A stretch of DNA of 64,000 nt from Halomonas alkalisoli (GTDB lineage: Bacteria > Pseudomonadota > Gammaproteobacteria > Pseudomonadales > Halomonadaceae). Below the pieces are notes generated by a model. It saw only the letters and a program-made list of their open reading frames with translations. It searched no databases and was not told the DNA's origin. The stretch covers positions 62,001 through 126,000 of the forward strand of contig NZ_JAKCMI010000021.1 of NCBI RefSeq assembly GCF_021412585.1. The letters run 5' to 3'. The translations under genes were made by a program, and so were the position numbers. Shown piece after piece: positions 53,659 through 61,909 of the stretch (position 1 is the first letter of the stretch; every line of letters starts with the position of its first letter).

Positions 53659-53983
53659 GGAATTCCTCCGTCCTGAAACCGAACTGCTTGTGATTGTTGA
53701 AGCTGTGATTGTTTAGCCTGCGCATGAGCGCTGCCTGAGGATATCAGGCACATCAGAAAACTAGCACGCCACCCATGGGGTGGCCACTCCGCACTTTCTA
53801 CGTTCCGGCAAAGTTTCTGCAATCCCACCAAGGTAGTCCTCCCGACCCCGCCCCCTTCCGGCTCTCCATGAATGGTGCTTCACACCACCTCGAATGACAT
53901 GAGAAATACCCATCCAAACGAGACTGGCAAAAACCGGAAAAAGTCCCCATGATGTACCTGTCGCAATCGCCCTTTGGAGCATC
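53659..53983. other. Intergenic promoter region with a direct and an inverted repeat
   Basis: This 325-bp gap between the leftward TAXI operon and a rightward HTH gene has no gene. It holds two TGTGATTGTT copies (53689-53698 and 53704-53713, exactly 15 bp apart). It also holds a perfect inverted repeat TGCCTGA-GGATA-TCAGGCA at 53732-53750. Both lie within 95 bp upstream of the TAXI binding-protein start and are candidate regulator sites for that operon. Confidence 0.55.
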
Positions 53984-54262
53984 ATGAGTACGGCATATCG
54001 CACGACAGGCGCGGACCTTCTCGACCCTCCGCGAAGTTGCCCTGACCTCGATGTCAGGGATTTGGAAAAACGTACACGCCTCATGCGCATCGTGACTCGG
54101 CTGATCGCCGTATCCGACCTGGGTTGCCGCGAGATCGCTCGCCGAGCCGGGTTGCCGACACAGAAGATCAGCGATCTGCTGGCCGGACGCCTGGAGCATC
54201 TTTCGCTGGATGAGCTGCGGCTTCTCTATCGCACCATCGACCCGGAAGGCGCCCCGCACTAG
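53984..54262 (+). CDS. Small XRE-type helix-turn-helix protein
   Basis: A 92-residue protein whose C-terminal half is an HTH: RIVTRLIAVSDLGCREIARR, then AGLPTQKISDLLAGRLEHLS and LDELRLLYRTI. This resembles the HTH of HigA-like antitoxins and phage-type regulators. A TTTGGAG site precedes the ATG. No toxin-sized partner gene adjoins it: the next feature is a terminator and then the convergent egtD gene. It could be an orphan antitoxin or a local regulator. Confidence 0.75.
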   Translation: MSTAYRTTGADLLDPPRSCPDLDVRDLEKRTRLMRIVTRLIAVSDLGCREIARRAGLPTQKISDLLAGRLEHLSLDELRLLYRTIDPEGAPH

Positions 54263-54287
54263 CCTTGCCCTACCCGAACGCCTCCCC

Positions 54288-54314
54288 AACGCCCGGTCAC
54301 CACGACCGGGCGTT
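54288..54314 (+). terminator. Strong stem-loop after the HTH gene
   Basis: AACGCCCGGTC (54288-54298) and GACCGGGCGTT (54304-54314) form a perfect 11-bp stem around ACCAC, 25 bp after the stop, followed by GCCGTTTA. It separates the HTH gene from the convergent egtD gene. Confidence 0.8.
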
Positions 54315-54413
54315 GCCGTTTATAGCGTTGTTGTATATGGAATTGTCGTATATCGCCAGGCTCACTGGCGGCAGAGCGAGATGCGCTCAGGTCGTTCCAT
54401 CACACGACAGTGT

Positions 54414-55376
54414 TCAGTCATTCGACAGATAGTGCACGCTGAACAGGCTCTCGGCGTCGCTCCAGACCGCGCTCGGACGATATCCGGCTCGCCGGGCCAA
54501 CGCCTGAAAGCCGTCGCGGCTGTACTTGCAGGAATTCTCGGTGTGCAGCGTCTCTCCAGGCTCAAACTCGAAGCGGTGGTCGTCGAGGACGAGCGTCTGC
54601 CGGCACTCGCTGACCAGGTGCATCTCGATGCGCGAGGCCGCCTCGTTGAAGAAGGCCCGATGGCGGAAGCTGCCAGGCGCAACCGAGGCCCCCAGTTCCC
54701 GGCGCATGCGCGCCAGCAGGTTGAGGTTGAAGGCCGCCGTCACACCGGCGGCATCGTTGTAGGCCGCCTCGAGGATGTCGATATCCTTGACCAGGTCGAC
54801 GCCGATCAGCACCCCGCTGCCGGGGGGCAGGGCCCGGCGCAGCCCGGCGAGAAAGGCCTCGGCCTCGGCCGGCGCGAAGTTGCCGATGCTCGACCCGGGA
54901 AAGAAGGCCACCACCCGTCGCCCCTCGACACCCGAGGGCAAGCGCAGGCGCTCGGAAAAGTCCGCCCAGGCGGCATGCACCTCGAGCCAGGGGTAGTCGG
55001 CCGCCAGGCGGCGGGTGCTCTGCAGCAGGAAATCCCGGGAGATATCCACCCCCAGGTAGCGAGTCGGGCGCATCGCCTCGAGCAGGAGACGCACCTTGCG
55101 GCTGGCGCCGCTGCCCAGTTCGACCAGCAGCGACTCCGGCCCGACCAGCGCCGCGATCTCCTCGGCGGCCTCGGCGAGGATGCCCTCCTCGGTGCGGGTC
55201 AGGTAGTACTCGGGCTGGCGGCAGATCGACTCGAACAGCAGGGAACCCCGCTCATCGTAGAAATACTTGGGCGACAAGGCCTTGGGAGAGCGACCCAGCC
55301 CGGCGATCACGTCGTCGCGAAACGACGGCCCCGTCTCGTCGACATGCTGGTCGTGAAAACGCACTGCAGTGGACAT
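54414..55376 (-). CDS. egtD: L-histidine N-alpha-methyltransferase (hercynine synthase)
   Basis: A 320-residue EgtD-family methyltransferase (former DUF2260). SPKYFYDERGSLLFESICRQ and PEYYLTRTEEGIL at the N terminus, the SAM loop LVELGSGASRKVRLLL (about residue 82), FFPGSSIGNFAP and the C-terminal HTENSCKYSRDGF are family hallmarks. It trimethylates histidine to hercynine, the backbone of ergothioneine and selenoneine. It is divergent from the SelD fusion (135 bp between starts) and close to SenB and SenA; no EgtC or EgtE is in the window. Confidence 0.96.
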   Translation of the reverse strand: MSTAVRFHDQHVDETGPSFRDDVIAGLGRSPKALSPKYFYDERGSLLFESICRQPEYYLTRTEEGILAEAAEEIAALVGPESLLVELGSGASRKVRLLLEAMRPTRYLGVDISRDFLLQSTRRLAADYPWLEVHAAWADFSERLRLPSGVEGRRVVAFFPGSSIGNFAPAEAEAFLAGLRRALPPGSGVLIGVDLVKDIDILEAAYNDAAGVTAAFNLNLLARMRRELGASVAPGSFRHRAFFNEAASRIEMHLVSECRQTLVLDDHRFEFEPGETLHTENSCKYSRDGFQALARRAGYRPSAVWSDAESLFSVHYLSND

Positions 55377-55511
55377 CGCTTAGCCTCGCTGGCGAACGGT
55401 TCTGGCAGGGTTCGACAATACGCCGATCTGCGGGATGGCGTCGTACCATCGATTTGCCTTTAGACTGTGGCGGCAACGTCGATGTCTCATCAATCTAGAG
55501 CGAGCCTGACC

Positions 55512-57821
55512 ATGCAGCAACCGCAGCAGCCCCCGGGGTTACAAGCGTTACGGGATATCGTCCTCGTTGGCGGCGGACACACCCACGTGGGGGTGTTGAA
55601 GCGCTTCGCCATGAAACCCGAACCCGGCGTCAGGCTCACCGTGATCTGCCGCGACACCCATACCCCCTACTCGGGCATGCTGCCGGGCTATGTGGCCGGG
55701 CACTACACCTACGACGACGTGCATATCGACCTGCGCCGCCTGGCGGAGTACGCCGGGGCACGCTTCTTCCGCGACGAGGCCATCGGCATCGACCACGATG
55801 CCCAGACCGTCCTCTGCCGCTCGCGCCCGCCGGTTCCCTATGACTGGATGTCGATCAATATCGGCTCGACCCCCAGCGTGAATTCGGTCAACGGTGCCGG
55901 CGAGCATGCGGTGCCGGTCAAGCCGATCCATCAGTTCAACGACCGCTGGCAGAGGCTGCTCGAACGCCTCTCGCACCCACACACCGGGCAGCACCCGGGC
56001 CAGACCCGCGTCGCGGTGGTCGGGGGCGGCGCCGGCGGCGTCGAGCTGCTGCTGGCCATGCAGTACCGGCTGAGCAACGAACTCAGCGCCCAGGCCCGCG
56101 ACCCGAATGAGCTGCGCTTCTCCCTCTTCACCCGTGGCGCGCAGATCCTGCCGACCCACAACCCGCGGGTGCGCGCCCACTTCCAGGCCACCCTCAAGCA
56201 GCGCGGTGTCGAGGTGCACACCGCCACCGACGTGGTCGGTGTCGAGGCGGGCCGGCTGCAGGCCGCCGACGGCAGCTGGCACGCCGCCGACGAGATCGTC
56301 TGGGTCACCAATGCCGGCGGCGCCGCCTGGCTGCGCGATACCCGCCTGGCACTCGACGACGACGGCTTCATCCAGGTCGGCGACACCCTGCAGTCGCTCT
56401 CCGACCCGCGCGTCTTCGCCGCCGGCGATATCGCCAGCCAAGTCAATCAGCCCCGCGAGAAGGCCGGGGTCTTCGCCGTGCGGCAAGGACCCCCGCTGGC
56501 CGACAACCTGCGCGCCGCCGTGACCGGCCGCGCCCTGTCGCCCTACCGCCCCCAGGCGAAATGGCTGGCGCTGATCAGCACCGGCGACCGTCACGCCGTG
56601 GCCTCCCGCGGCGGCCTCTTTCTCGCCGGCGACTGGGTGTGGCGCTGGAAGGACGGCATCGATCGGCGTTTCATGGCCAAGTTCAACGACTTGCCGCCGA
56701 TGGAAGAAGGCGCCATGCGGGCGCCCCGGGCCAGCCGCGTGGCGCTGAACGAAGAGGAGAACGCCCAGGCGATCTCGGCCATCGCCATGCGCTGCGGCGG
56801 CTGTGGTGCCAAGGTCGGCGCCTCGGTGCTCTCCCGAGCCCTCTCGACCCTGCAGCCGGTGGAGCGGGACGAGGTGCTGGTGGGCCTTCACGCCCCGGAC
56901 GATGCCGCCGTGGTACGGGTACCGCCGGGCAAGGACGTGGTGCATACCGTCGACTTCTTCCGCGCCTTCATTGACGACCCCTATGTCTTCGGCAAGGTCG
57001 CCGCCAATCACGCCCTGGGCGATATCTTCGCCATGGGCGCCGAGGCCCAGACCGCCACCGCCGTGGCCACGGTGCCCCAGGGCCTCGAGGCCAAGGTCGA
57101 GGACACCGTCTACCAGATGATGCGGGGTGCCGTTGAGGTGCTCAACGAGGCCGGCTGCACCCTGGTCGGCGGGCACACCGGCGAGGGCAGCGAGCTGGCC
57201 CTGGGGTTTGCCGTCAACGGCCTGATCGACGCCGGTGGAGATAGCGCTCTGACGAAAGGCGGCCTGCGCCCGGGCCAGGTGCTGATCCTGACCAAGCCCA
57301 TCGGCACCGGCACCCTGTTCGCCGCCCATGCCCGGCTCGCCGCCCGGGGGCGCTGGATCGACGCCGCCCTGGAGAGCATGTGCCAGTCCAACCGCCAGGG
57401 AGCCAGCTGCCTGCGCGAACACGGCGCCACCGCCTGTACCGACCTCACCGGTTTCGGCCTGCTCGGGCACCTGGTGGAGATGACACGCCCTTCCGGGGTG
57501 GATGCCGAACTCGACCTGACGGCGCTGCCGCTGCTCGAGGGCGCCGAGGAGACCGTCGCCGCCGGCATCCTGAGCTCGCTGCAGCCCGCCAACGTGCGGC
57601 TGCGCCGGGCCATCCACGACCAGGCCGCCTGGGTCGACCACCCCCGCTATCCGCTGCTGTTCGACCCCCAGACCGCCGGCGGTCTGCTGGCCAGCGTGCC
57701 CGCCGAGCGCGCCGAGGCCTGCCTCGCGGCCCTGCACGCCCTGGGCTACGCCAGGGCCGCCATCATCGGCCGCGTCCTCGAGCCCGGCGACGCCCTGGAA
57801 CCCATCCACCTGAAGGGGTGA
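55512..57821 (+). CDS. selD: Selenide, water dikinase fused to an N-terminal FAD oxidoreductase (SenC role)
   Basis: A 769-residue two-part protein. Residues 1-400 are an NDH-2-like flavoprotein with FAD motif VLVGGGHTHVGVLKRF, a second nucleotide motif VAVVGGGAGGVELLLAM (about 170) and VFAAGDIA (about 300). Residues 420-765 are SelD: MRCGGCGAKVG contains the catalytic Cys (not selenocysteine) and Lys, followed by GDIFAMGA and GGHTGEGSELALG. SelD makes selenophosphate from selenide and ATP; the flavoprotein may make selenide by reduction. N-terminal fusions of this kind are known for SelD. The start at 55512 fits the flavoprotein; an ATG at 55482 is possible. Converges with senB (8-bp gap). 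Confidence 0.93.
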   Translation: MQQPQQPPGLQALRDIVLVGGGHTHVGVLKRFAMKPEPGVRLTVICRDTHTPYSGMLPGYVAGHYTYDDVHIDLRRLAEYAGARFFRDEAIGIDHDAQTVLCRSRPPVPYDWMSINIGSTPSVNSVNGAGEHAVPVKPIHQFNDRWQRLLERLSHPHTGQHPGQTRVAVVGGGAGGVELLLAMQYRLSNELSAQARDPNELRFSLFTRGAQILPTHNPRVRAHFQATLKQRGVEVHTATDVVGVEAGRLQAADGSWHAADEIVWVTNAGGAAWLRDTRLALDDDGFIQVGDTLQSLSDPRVFAAGDIASQVNQPREKAGVFAVRQGPPLADNLRAAVTGRALSPYRPQAKWLALISTGDRHAVASRGGLFLAGDWVWRWKDGIDRRFMAKFNDLPPMEEGAMRAPRASRVALNEEENAQAISAIAMRCGGCGAKVGASVLSRALSTLQPVERDEVLVGLHAPDDAAVVRVPPGKDVVHTVDFFRAFIDDPYVFGKVAANHALGDIFAMGAEAQTATAVATVPQGLEAKVEDTVYQMMRGAVEVLNEAGCTLVGGHTGEGSELALGFAVNGLIDAGGDSALTKGGLRPGQVLILTKPIGTGTLFAAHARLAARGRWIDAALESMCQSNRQGASCLREHGATACTDLTGFGLLGHLVEMTRPSGVDAELDLTALPLLEGAEETVAAGILSSLQPANVRLRRAIHDQAAWVDHPRYPLLFDPQTAGGLLASVPAERAEACLAALHALGYARAAIIGRVLEPGDALEPIHLKG

Positions 57822-57829
57822 GGGCGAGA

Positions 57830-58822
57830 TTAAACAGTCAGCCCGCAGGCGGCCAGGACCCGCGCCAACCCCGCCCGTTCAGCCTCGGGGCGGAACAGCG
57901 GCGCGCGCGCCTTGACCTGTTCACGGAGCCGGTCGACGAAGGCCGCCTCCGTCTCGGCGCGGCGCAGCAGGGCCCTCAGGGCCGCGGTGTCGGCGACCGG
58001 GAAGTAGCCGGCGTAGTCGTCGCCCAGCAGCCCGCGGTTTCCGGGGATATCGGAGGCCACCACCGGCAGGCCGGCCACGCAGGCCTCGCTGACCACATTG
58101 GCGCCCCCTTCCATGCGCGAGCTGATCACCATCAGCCGCGCCCGGGCCATCCACTGGCGCACCCGCCAGCGGGGCAGGTCGCCGAGCCAGCGGTAACGCC
58201 CGTTGCTGGCCATCTCCTCGCGGGCGGCGTCGGCCCACTCCGGGCTATGGGCGCCACCGAGCTGCACCACGCACAACCGCGACGTCGATGGCAGCTCGCG
58301 CACGGCCAGGGCCGCGCGTAATGAGTCCTTCTCCTCGCGCAGGTGGCCGGCGGCCAGCACCTCGAAACGGCGACGGATGGGCCCCGGGGCGCGGGGCGGC
58401 AGGGGCAGGGCCGACTGGTGGACGACATGCAGGCGCGACAGGAAGCGCGGCGGCAGATCCTCGGCCAGGCAGTCATGCAGGCCGATCAAGGCATCGCTGG
58501 CGGCGAGACTGTCGAGAAACGTCTCGGGGTCGCTGTGCTGGAAGCGGTAGACATCGGTTCCCGTCAGCACCACCACCAGCGGGCATGCCGGAAAGGCGGC
58601 GCGACAGGCGCGAATGGCGGCGTGGCTGCGCACCGCATGCAGCGCCAGCACCAGGTCGGGAGGCTGGCCGTCCAGGCGGCAGCCATCGGCGTCCACGTCG
58701 GATTGTGCAATGCGCACGCGACAGCCCAGTTCGTGCAGCAGCCCCGCCCAGCGGGTGGCCGTGGTCCGGTTGCCCGCATGAGAACCTCGACGCGCCGGCG
58801 TGATCAGCGCTACCTTCAACAC
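57830..58822 (-). CDS. senB: Selenosugar synthase SenB-like glycosyltransferase
   Basis: A 330-residue GT4-type glycosyltransferase of the family later shown to be SenB (TIGR04348 from memory). The N terminus KVALITPARRGSHAGNRTTA and the RWAGLLHELGCRV helix match that family. The donor site GGANVVSEACVAGLPVVASD with its acidic residue is near residue 240. SenB joins selenophosphate to a UDP-sugar to form a selenosugar. It starts at GTG with an AAGGAG site and is divergent from senA (66 bp between starts). A general glycosyltransferase is possible, but SelD on one side and the EgtB-like gene on the other argue for SenB. Confidence 0.9.
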   Translation of the reverse strand: MLKVALITPARRGSHAGNRTTATRWAGLLHELGCRVRIAQSDVDADGCRLDGQPPDLVLALHAVRSHAAIRACRAAFPACPLVVVLTGTDVYRFQHSDPETFLDSLAASDALIGLHDCLAEDLPPRFLSRLHVVHQSALPLPPRAPGPIRRRFEVLAAGHLREEKDSLRAALAVRELPSTSRLCVVQLGGAHSPEWADAAREEMASNGRYRWLGDLPRWRVRQWMARARLMVISSRMEGGANVVSEACVAGLPVVASDIPGNRGLLGDDYAGYFPVADTAALRALLRRAETEAAFVDRLREQVKARAPLFRPEAERAGLARVLAACGLTV

Positions 58823-58888
58823 TATCTCGACTCCTTATCTCGACTACCTATCCTTGCTCCCTGAGCGCTCCACTGCGACGAGGTCGGC

Positions 58889-60226
58889 ATGATCCAGACG
58901 CCTTCGACACCCCCGCAACCCGCCGATGCGCTGGCAGAAATGCTCACCGACGCGCGGACGCGCAGCCTGGCGCTGATGCAGGACACCCTGGAGGCCCGCG
59001 AACTCGGCCCACGGCTGGCGATCGTCAATCCACCGCTGTGGGAGCTGGGCCACCTGGGCTACTTCCACGACCATTTCGCCCTGCGCGGCCTCTTTGGCCT
59101 GCCCGACTACCAGATCGCCGACGCCGAGCGGCTGTTCGATTCCAGCAGCATCGCCCATGACGACCGTTGGTCGCTACCGCTTCCATCACGGGAGCAGACC
59201 TTGGCGTACCTGTCGCGGGTCCAGCAGGCCATGCTCGAGCGCCTGCCCGACGGCGAGGCCAGCTCCCCCCAGAGCTATGTCTACCAGCTCACCACCCTGC
59301 ACGAGGACATGCACGGCGAGGCCTTCCTCTATACCCGCCAGACCCTTGGCGACCCGGCCCCCGACCTGGGCACGCCACCACCGGGGTTCGCCCCTGGCGA
59401 GCCCGCTGCCGGTGCGCTGCCCGGCGACGTCGCCATCCCCGGCGGCCGCCATCTGCTGGGCTCCGATGAAAGCGTTCCCTTCCGGTTCGACAATGAGAAG
59501 GCGCCCATGGAAGTCCATGTGGCGCCCTTCTCGATCGCCAAGGCGCCGGTGACCAACGCCGAGTTCGCCGCCTTCGTCGACGACGGCGGCTATACACGAC
59601 GCGAACTGTGGAGCGAGGCCGGCTGGCTCTGGTGCGAGAAACAGGGCCTGCGGGCACCCGTCTACTGGCGCAAGGGCGCCAACGGCTGCTGGGAGGAGCG
59701 CCGCTTCGACCGCTGGTTGCCGCTGCCCCCCCATCAGCCGGTGGTGCATGTGAGCTGGTTCGAGGCCGAGGCCTGGTGTCGCTGGGCCGGTCGTCGCCTG
59801 CCCAGCGAAGCCGAATGGGAGGTCGCCGCCAGCCGCGAGCCAACACCCGACGGGGCGTCGCTCGCCCCCGGCAAGCGTCGCTTCCCCTGGGGCGACACGC
59901 CGCCGGTTGCCCGCCTGGCCAACCTGGACGGCTGGCGCCTGGCACCGCTGGACGTGGCGGCACTGCCCGACGGCGACAGCGCCTTCGGCTGCCGACAGAT
60001 GCTCGGCAACATCTGGGAGTGGACGGCCTCGCCCTTCGGCCCCTTCCCGGGCTTCGAGCCTGAGCTGTACCGCGACTACTCGGCCCCCTGGTTCAAGGAG
60101 GGCCGCTACGTGCTGCGCGGCGGGGCCTGGGCCACCCGGGGGCGGCTGATCCACAACGGCTACCGTAATTTCTTCACCCCGGAGCGCCAGGACATCCTGG
60201 CGGGATTTCGTACCTGCGCGCTCTGA
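58889..60226 (+). CDS. senA: Selenoneine synthase SenA (EgtB-like non-haem iron enzyme)
   Basis: A 445-residue DinB-like/FGE-sulfatase-like fusion as in EgtB. The N-terminal helical domain has PPLWELGHLGYFHDHF (first iron His) and TTLHEDMHGEAF (the HxxxHxE iron motif, about residue 135). The C-terminal FGE domain carries HVSWFEAEAWCRWAGRRLPS, EAEWEVAA, MLGNIWEWTASPF and RGGAWATRGRLIHNGYRNFF. SenA couples hercynine with a selenosugar to give selenoneine. It is told from EgtB by its neighbours SenB and SelD and by its N-terminal details; ergothioneine synthesis is the alternative. A GAGGT site precedes the ATG. Confidence 0.9.
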   Translation: MIQTPSTPPQPADALAEMLTDARTRSLALMQDTLEARELGPRLAIVNPPLWELGHLGYFHDHFALRGLFGLPDYQIADAERLFDSSSIAHDDRWSLPLPSREQTLAYLSRVQQAMLERLPDGEASSPQSYVYQLTTLHEDMHGEAFLYTRQTLGDPAPDLGTPPPGFAPGEPAAGALPGDVAIPGGRHLLGSDESVPFRFDNEKAPMEVHVAPFSIAKAPVTNAEFAAFVDDGGYTRRELWSEAGWLWCEKQGLRAPVYWRKGANGCWEERRFDRWLPLPPHQPVVHVSWFEAEAWCRWAGRRLPSEAEWEVAASREPTPDGASLAPGKRRFPWGDTPPVARLANLDGWRLAPLDVAALPDGDSAFGCRQMLGNIWEWTASPFGPFPGFEPELYRDYSAPWFKEGRYVLRGGAWATRGRLIHNGYRNFFTPERQDILAGFRTCAL

Positions 60227-60259
60227 GGGGGATAGACCTGGGATGAGAGGGGATAGAAC

Positions 60260-60353
60260 CCGAAATTTCGGTATCATGGACCGTTCCGGTTACCCAGTTT
60301 CAGGCTCTATGGGCCACCATATTCGCCACCGGTCACTAACATTATATTCGCCA
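60260..60353. promoter_or_regulatory. Palindrome and paired direct repeats upstream of the importer operon
   Basis: CCGAAATTTCGG at 60260-60271 is a perfect 12-bp palindrome. Further on, ATATTCGCCA occurs twice (60319-60328 and 60344-60353), 25 bp apart and each preceded by CAYYAT-like bases. The region is the AT-richest part of the island and lies within 130 bp of the binding-protein start, so these are good candidate control sites. Confidence 0.5.
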
Positions 60354-60389
60354 TTTTCCCTTGCCACTCCCTTACAAGGACGCCCTGAC

Positions 60390-61256
60390 ATGTTCCAACG
60401 CCTGTTGCCTGCTCTTGCTCTTGTCACGCTCTTCACGCCCTCCCTGGCCGCCGCCCAGACCCTGGTGTTCACCGCCATCCCCGACGAGGATGAGACACGC
60501 TTGCAGCAGCGTTTCCAGGCCGTGGCCGACTACCTCGCCGAGACGCTGGAGGTCGAGGTCCGCTTCATTCCGGTCACCTCCTACGCCGCCTCGGTCACCG
60601 CCTTTCGCAACAACCAGGTGCAGCTGGCCTGGTTCGGCGGCTTCACCGGCGTGCAGGCACGCCAGTTGGTGCCGGGCTCCCGCGCCATCGCCCAGGGCGT
60701 GGAGGACCCCGAGTACAAGAGCTACGTCATTGCCAATCAGTCCACCGGCCTTTCACCCGATGACGGCGACACCGCCCCCGAGGGGCTGCGCGACCTGACC
60801 TTCAGCTTCGGCTCCCAGAGCTCGACCTCCGGGCGGCTGATGCCGGAGTACTTCCTCCGCGAGCACCTCGGCGCCTCGCCCGACGAGCTGTTTACCCGGG
60901 TCGGCTTCAGCGGCAACCACAGCCGCACCATCTCGGTGGTGCAGTCCGGCGCCTACCAGGCCGGCGTGGTGAGCTACAAGGCATGGGAGAACGAGCTCGA
61001 AGCGGGCAACATCGACCTCGACCGGGTTCAGGTGATCTGGGAGACGCCGCCCTACCCCGACTACCAGTGGACGGTGCGTGGCGACGTCGATGAGCGCTTC
61101 GGCGAGGGCTTCACCGAGCGCCTCCAGCAGGCGCTGCTCGACATGGATGACCCCGACCTGCTGGCCAGCTTTCCCCGCGCAGGCTTCATCCCTGCCGTGA
61201 ACGACGACTACCGGGAAATCCTCGAGGTCGCGCAGTCCCTGGGGCTGCTCGACTGA
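60390..61256 (+). CDS. Periplasmic binding protein of a putative selenium-compound ABC importer (PhnD-like)
   Basis: A 288-residue PhnD/SsuA-like binding protein with a Sec signal peptide ending at AAAQ. The core includes LVFTAIPDEDETRLQQRF, YAASVTAFRNNQVQLAWFGG and GSQSSTSGRLMPEYFL, which place it in the family named as putative selenate ABC transporter binding proteins (TIGR04553 from memory), found beside selD. The start at 60390 has an AAGGA site and the signal peptide; the open frame extends upstream. It lies 163 bp after senA. Whether the cargo is selenate, selenite or an organic selenium compound is not known. Confidence 0.88.
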   Translation: MFQRLLPALALVTLFTPSLAAAQTLVFTAIPDEDETRLQQRFQAVADYLAETLEVEVRFIPVTSYAASVTAFRNNQVQLAWFGGFTGVQARQLVPGSRAIAQGVEDPEYKSYVIANQSTGLSPDDGDTAPEGLRDLTFSFGSQSSTSGRLMPEYFLREHLGASPDELFTRVGFSGNHSRTISVVQSGAYQAGVVSYKAWENELEAGNIDLDRVQVIWETPPYPDYQWTVRGDVDERFGEGFTERLQQALLDMDDPDLLASFPRAGFIPAVNDDYREILEVAQSLGLLD

Positions 61257-61909
61257 TGACCGTGCTGGCGCTGCAGGATGCCGTCGCCACCTATGGCGAG
61301 GTGCGCGTGCTCGGCCCGCTGAGCCTGACGCTGGCACCCGGCGAACGCGTGGCGCTGGTGGGTCGTAGCGGTGCCGGCAAGTCGACGTTGCTGTCGGTGA
61401 TGTATGACCGTTGGCGCGACCAGGGGGCGGCCCTGATGCCCCAGGACCTGGGGCTCGTGACGACACTCTCGGTGTTCCACAACGTCTACATGGGCCGGCT
61501 CGACCGCCACCCCTGGTGGCGCAACCTGCTGACCCTGGTGCGCCCGCGCCCAGCCGACGTGACGGAGATCGACACCCTGCTCAGCCGGCTCGGCCTGGAC
61601 GACAAGCGCTGGACACCCTGTGGCGAACTCTCCGGCGGGCAACGCCAGCGCGTTGCCGCGGCGCGGGTCATCCATCAGGGCGGCGGCATGCTGCTCGCCG
61701 ATGAGCCCGTCTCGGCACTCGACGGCCCCCTCTCCGAGGTGACCCTGACCGCCCTCACCGACGCCTACCCCACCGCGGTGCTGGCCATGCACGACGTGGA
61801 CCTGGCGCTGCGCTACTGCACCCGGGTGATCGGCATCCAGGATGGCGCCATCGCCATCGACCAGCCCAGCCAGCGCCTCTCCGCCACCGACCTGCTGCCG
61901 CTCTACTGA
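61256..61909 (+). CDS. ABC transporter ATPase of the putative selenium importer
   Basis: A short ABC ATPase of 217 residues. Walker A is GRSGAGKST (about residue 37), the signature is LSGGQRQRVAAARVI and Walker B is GMLLADEPVSALDG, with a switch histidine in AVLAMHDVDLAL. The Q-loop reads ALMPQDLGLV. It resembles PhnC-type ATPases. Its ATG shares a base with the binding-protein stop (TGATG), and its own stop overlaps the permease start in the same way, so all three are translationally coupled. Confidence 0.92.
   Translation: MTVLALQDAVATYGEVRVLGPLSLTLAPGERVALVGRSGAGKSTLLSVMYDRWRDQGAALMPQDLGLVTTLSVFHNVYMGRLDRHPWWRNLLTLVRPRPADVTEIDTLLSRLGLDDKRWTPCGELSGGQRQRVAAARVIHQGGGMLLADEPVSALDGPLSEVTLTALTDAYPTAVLAMHDVDLALRYCTRVIGIQDGAIAIDQPSQRLSATDLLPLY

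Noticed and set aside
55548..57809. A 753-codon open frame opposite the SelD fusion
   Set aside because: It is the reverse-strand shadow of a strongly conserved gene; its translation is low-complexity Gly/Ala/His and shows no domain.
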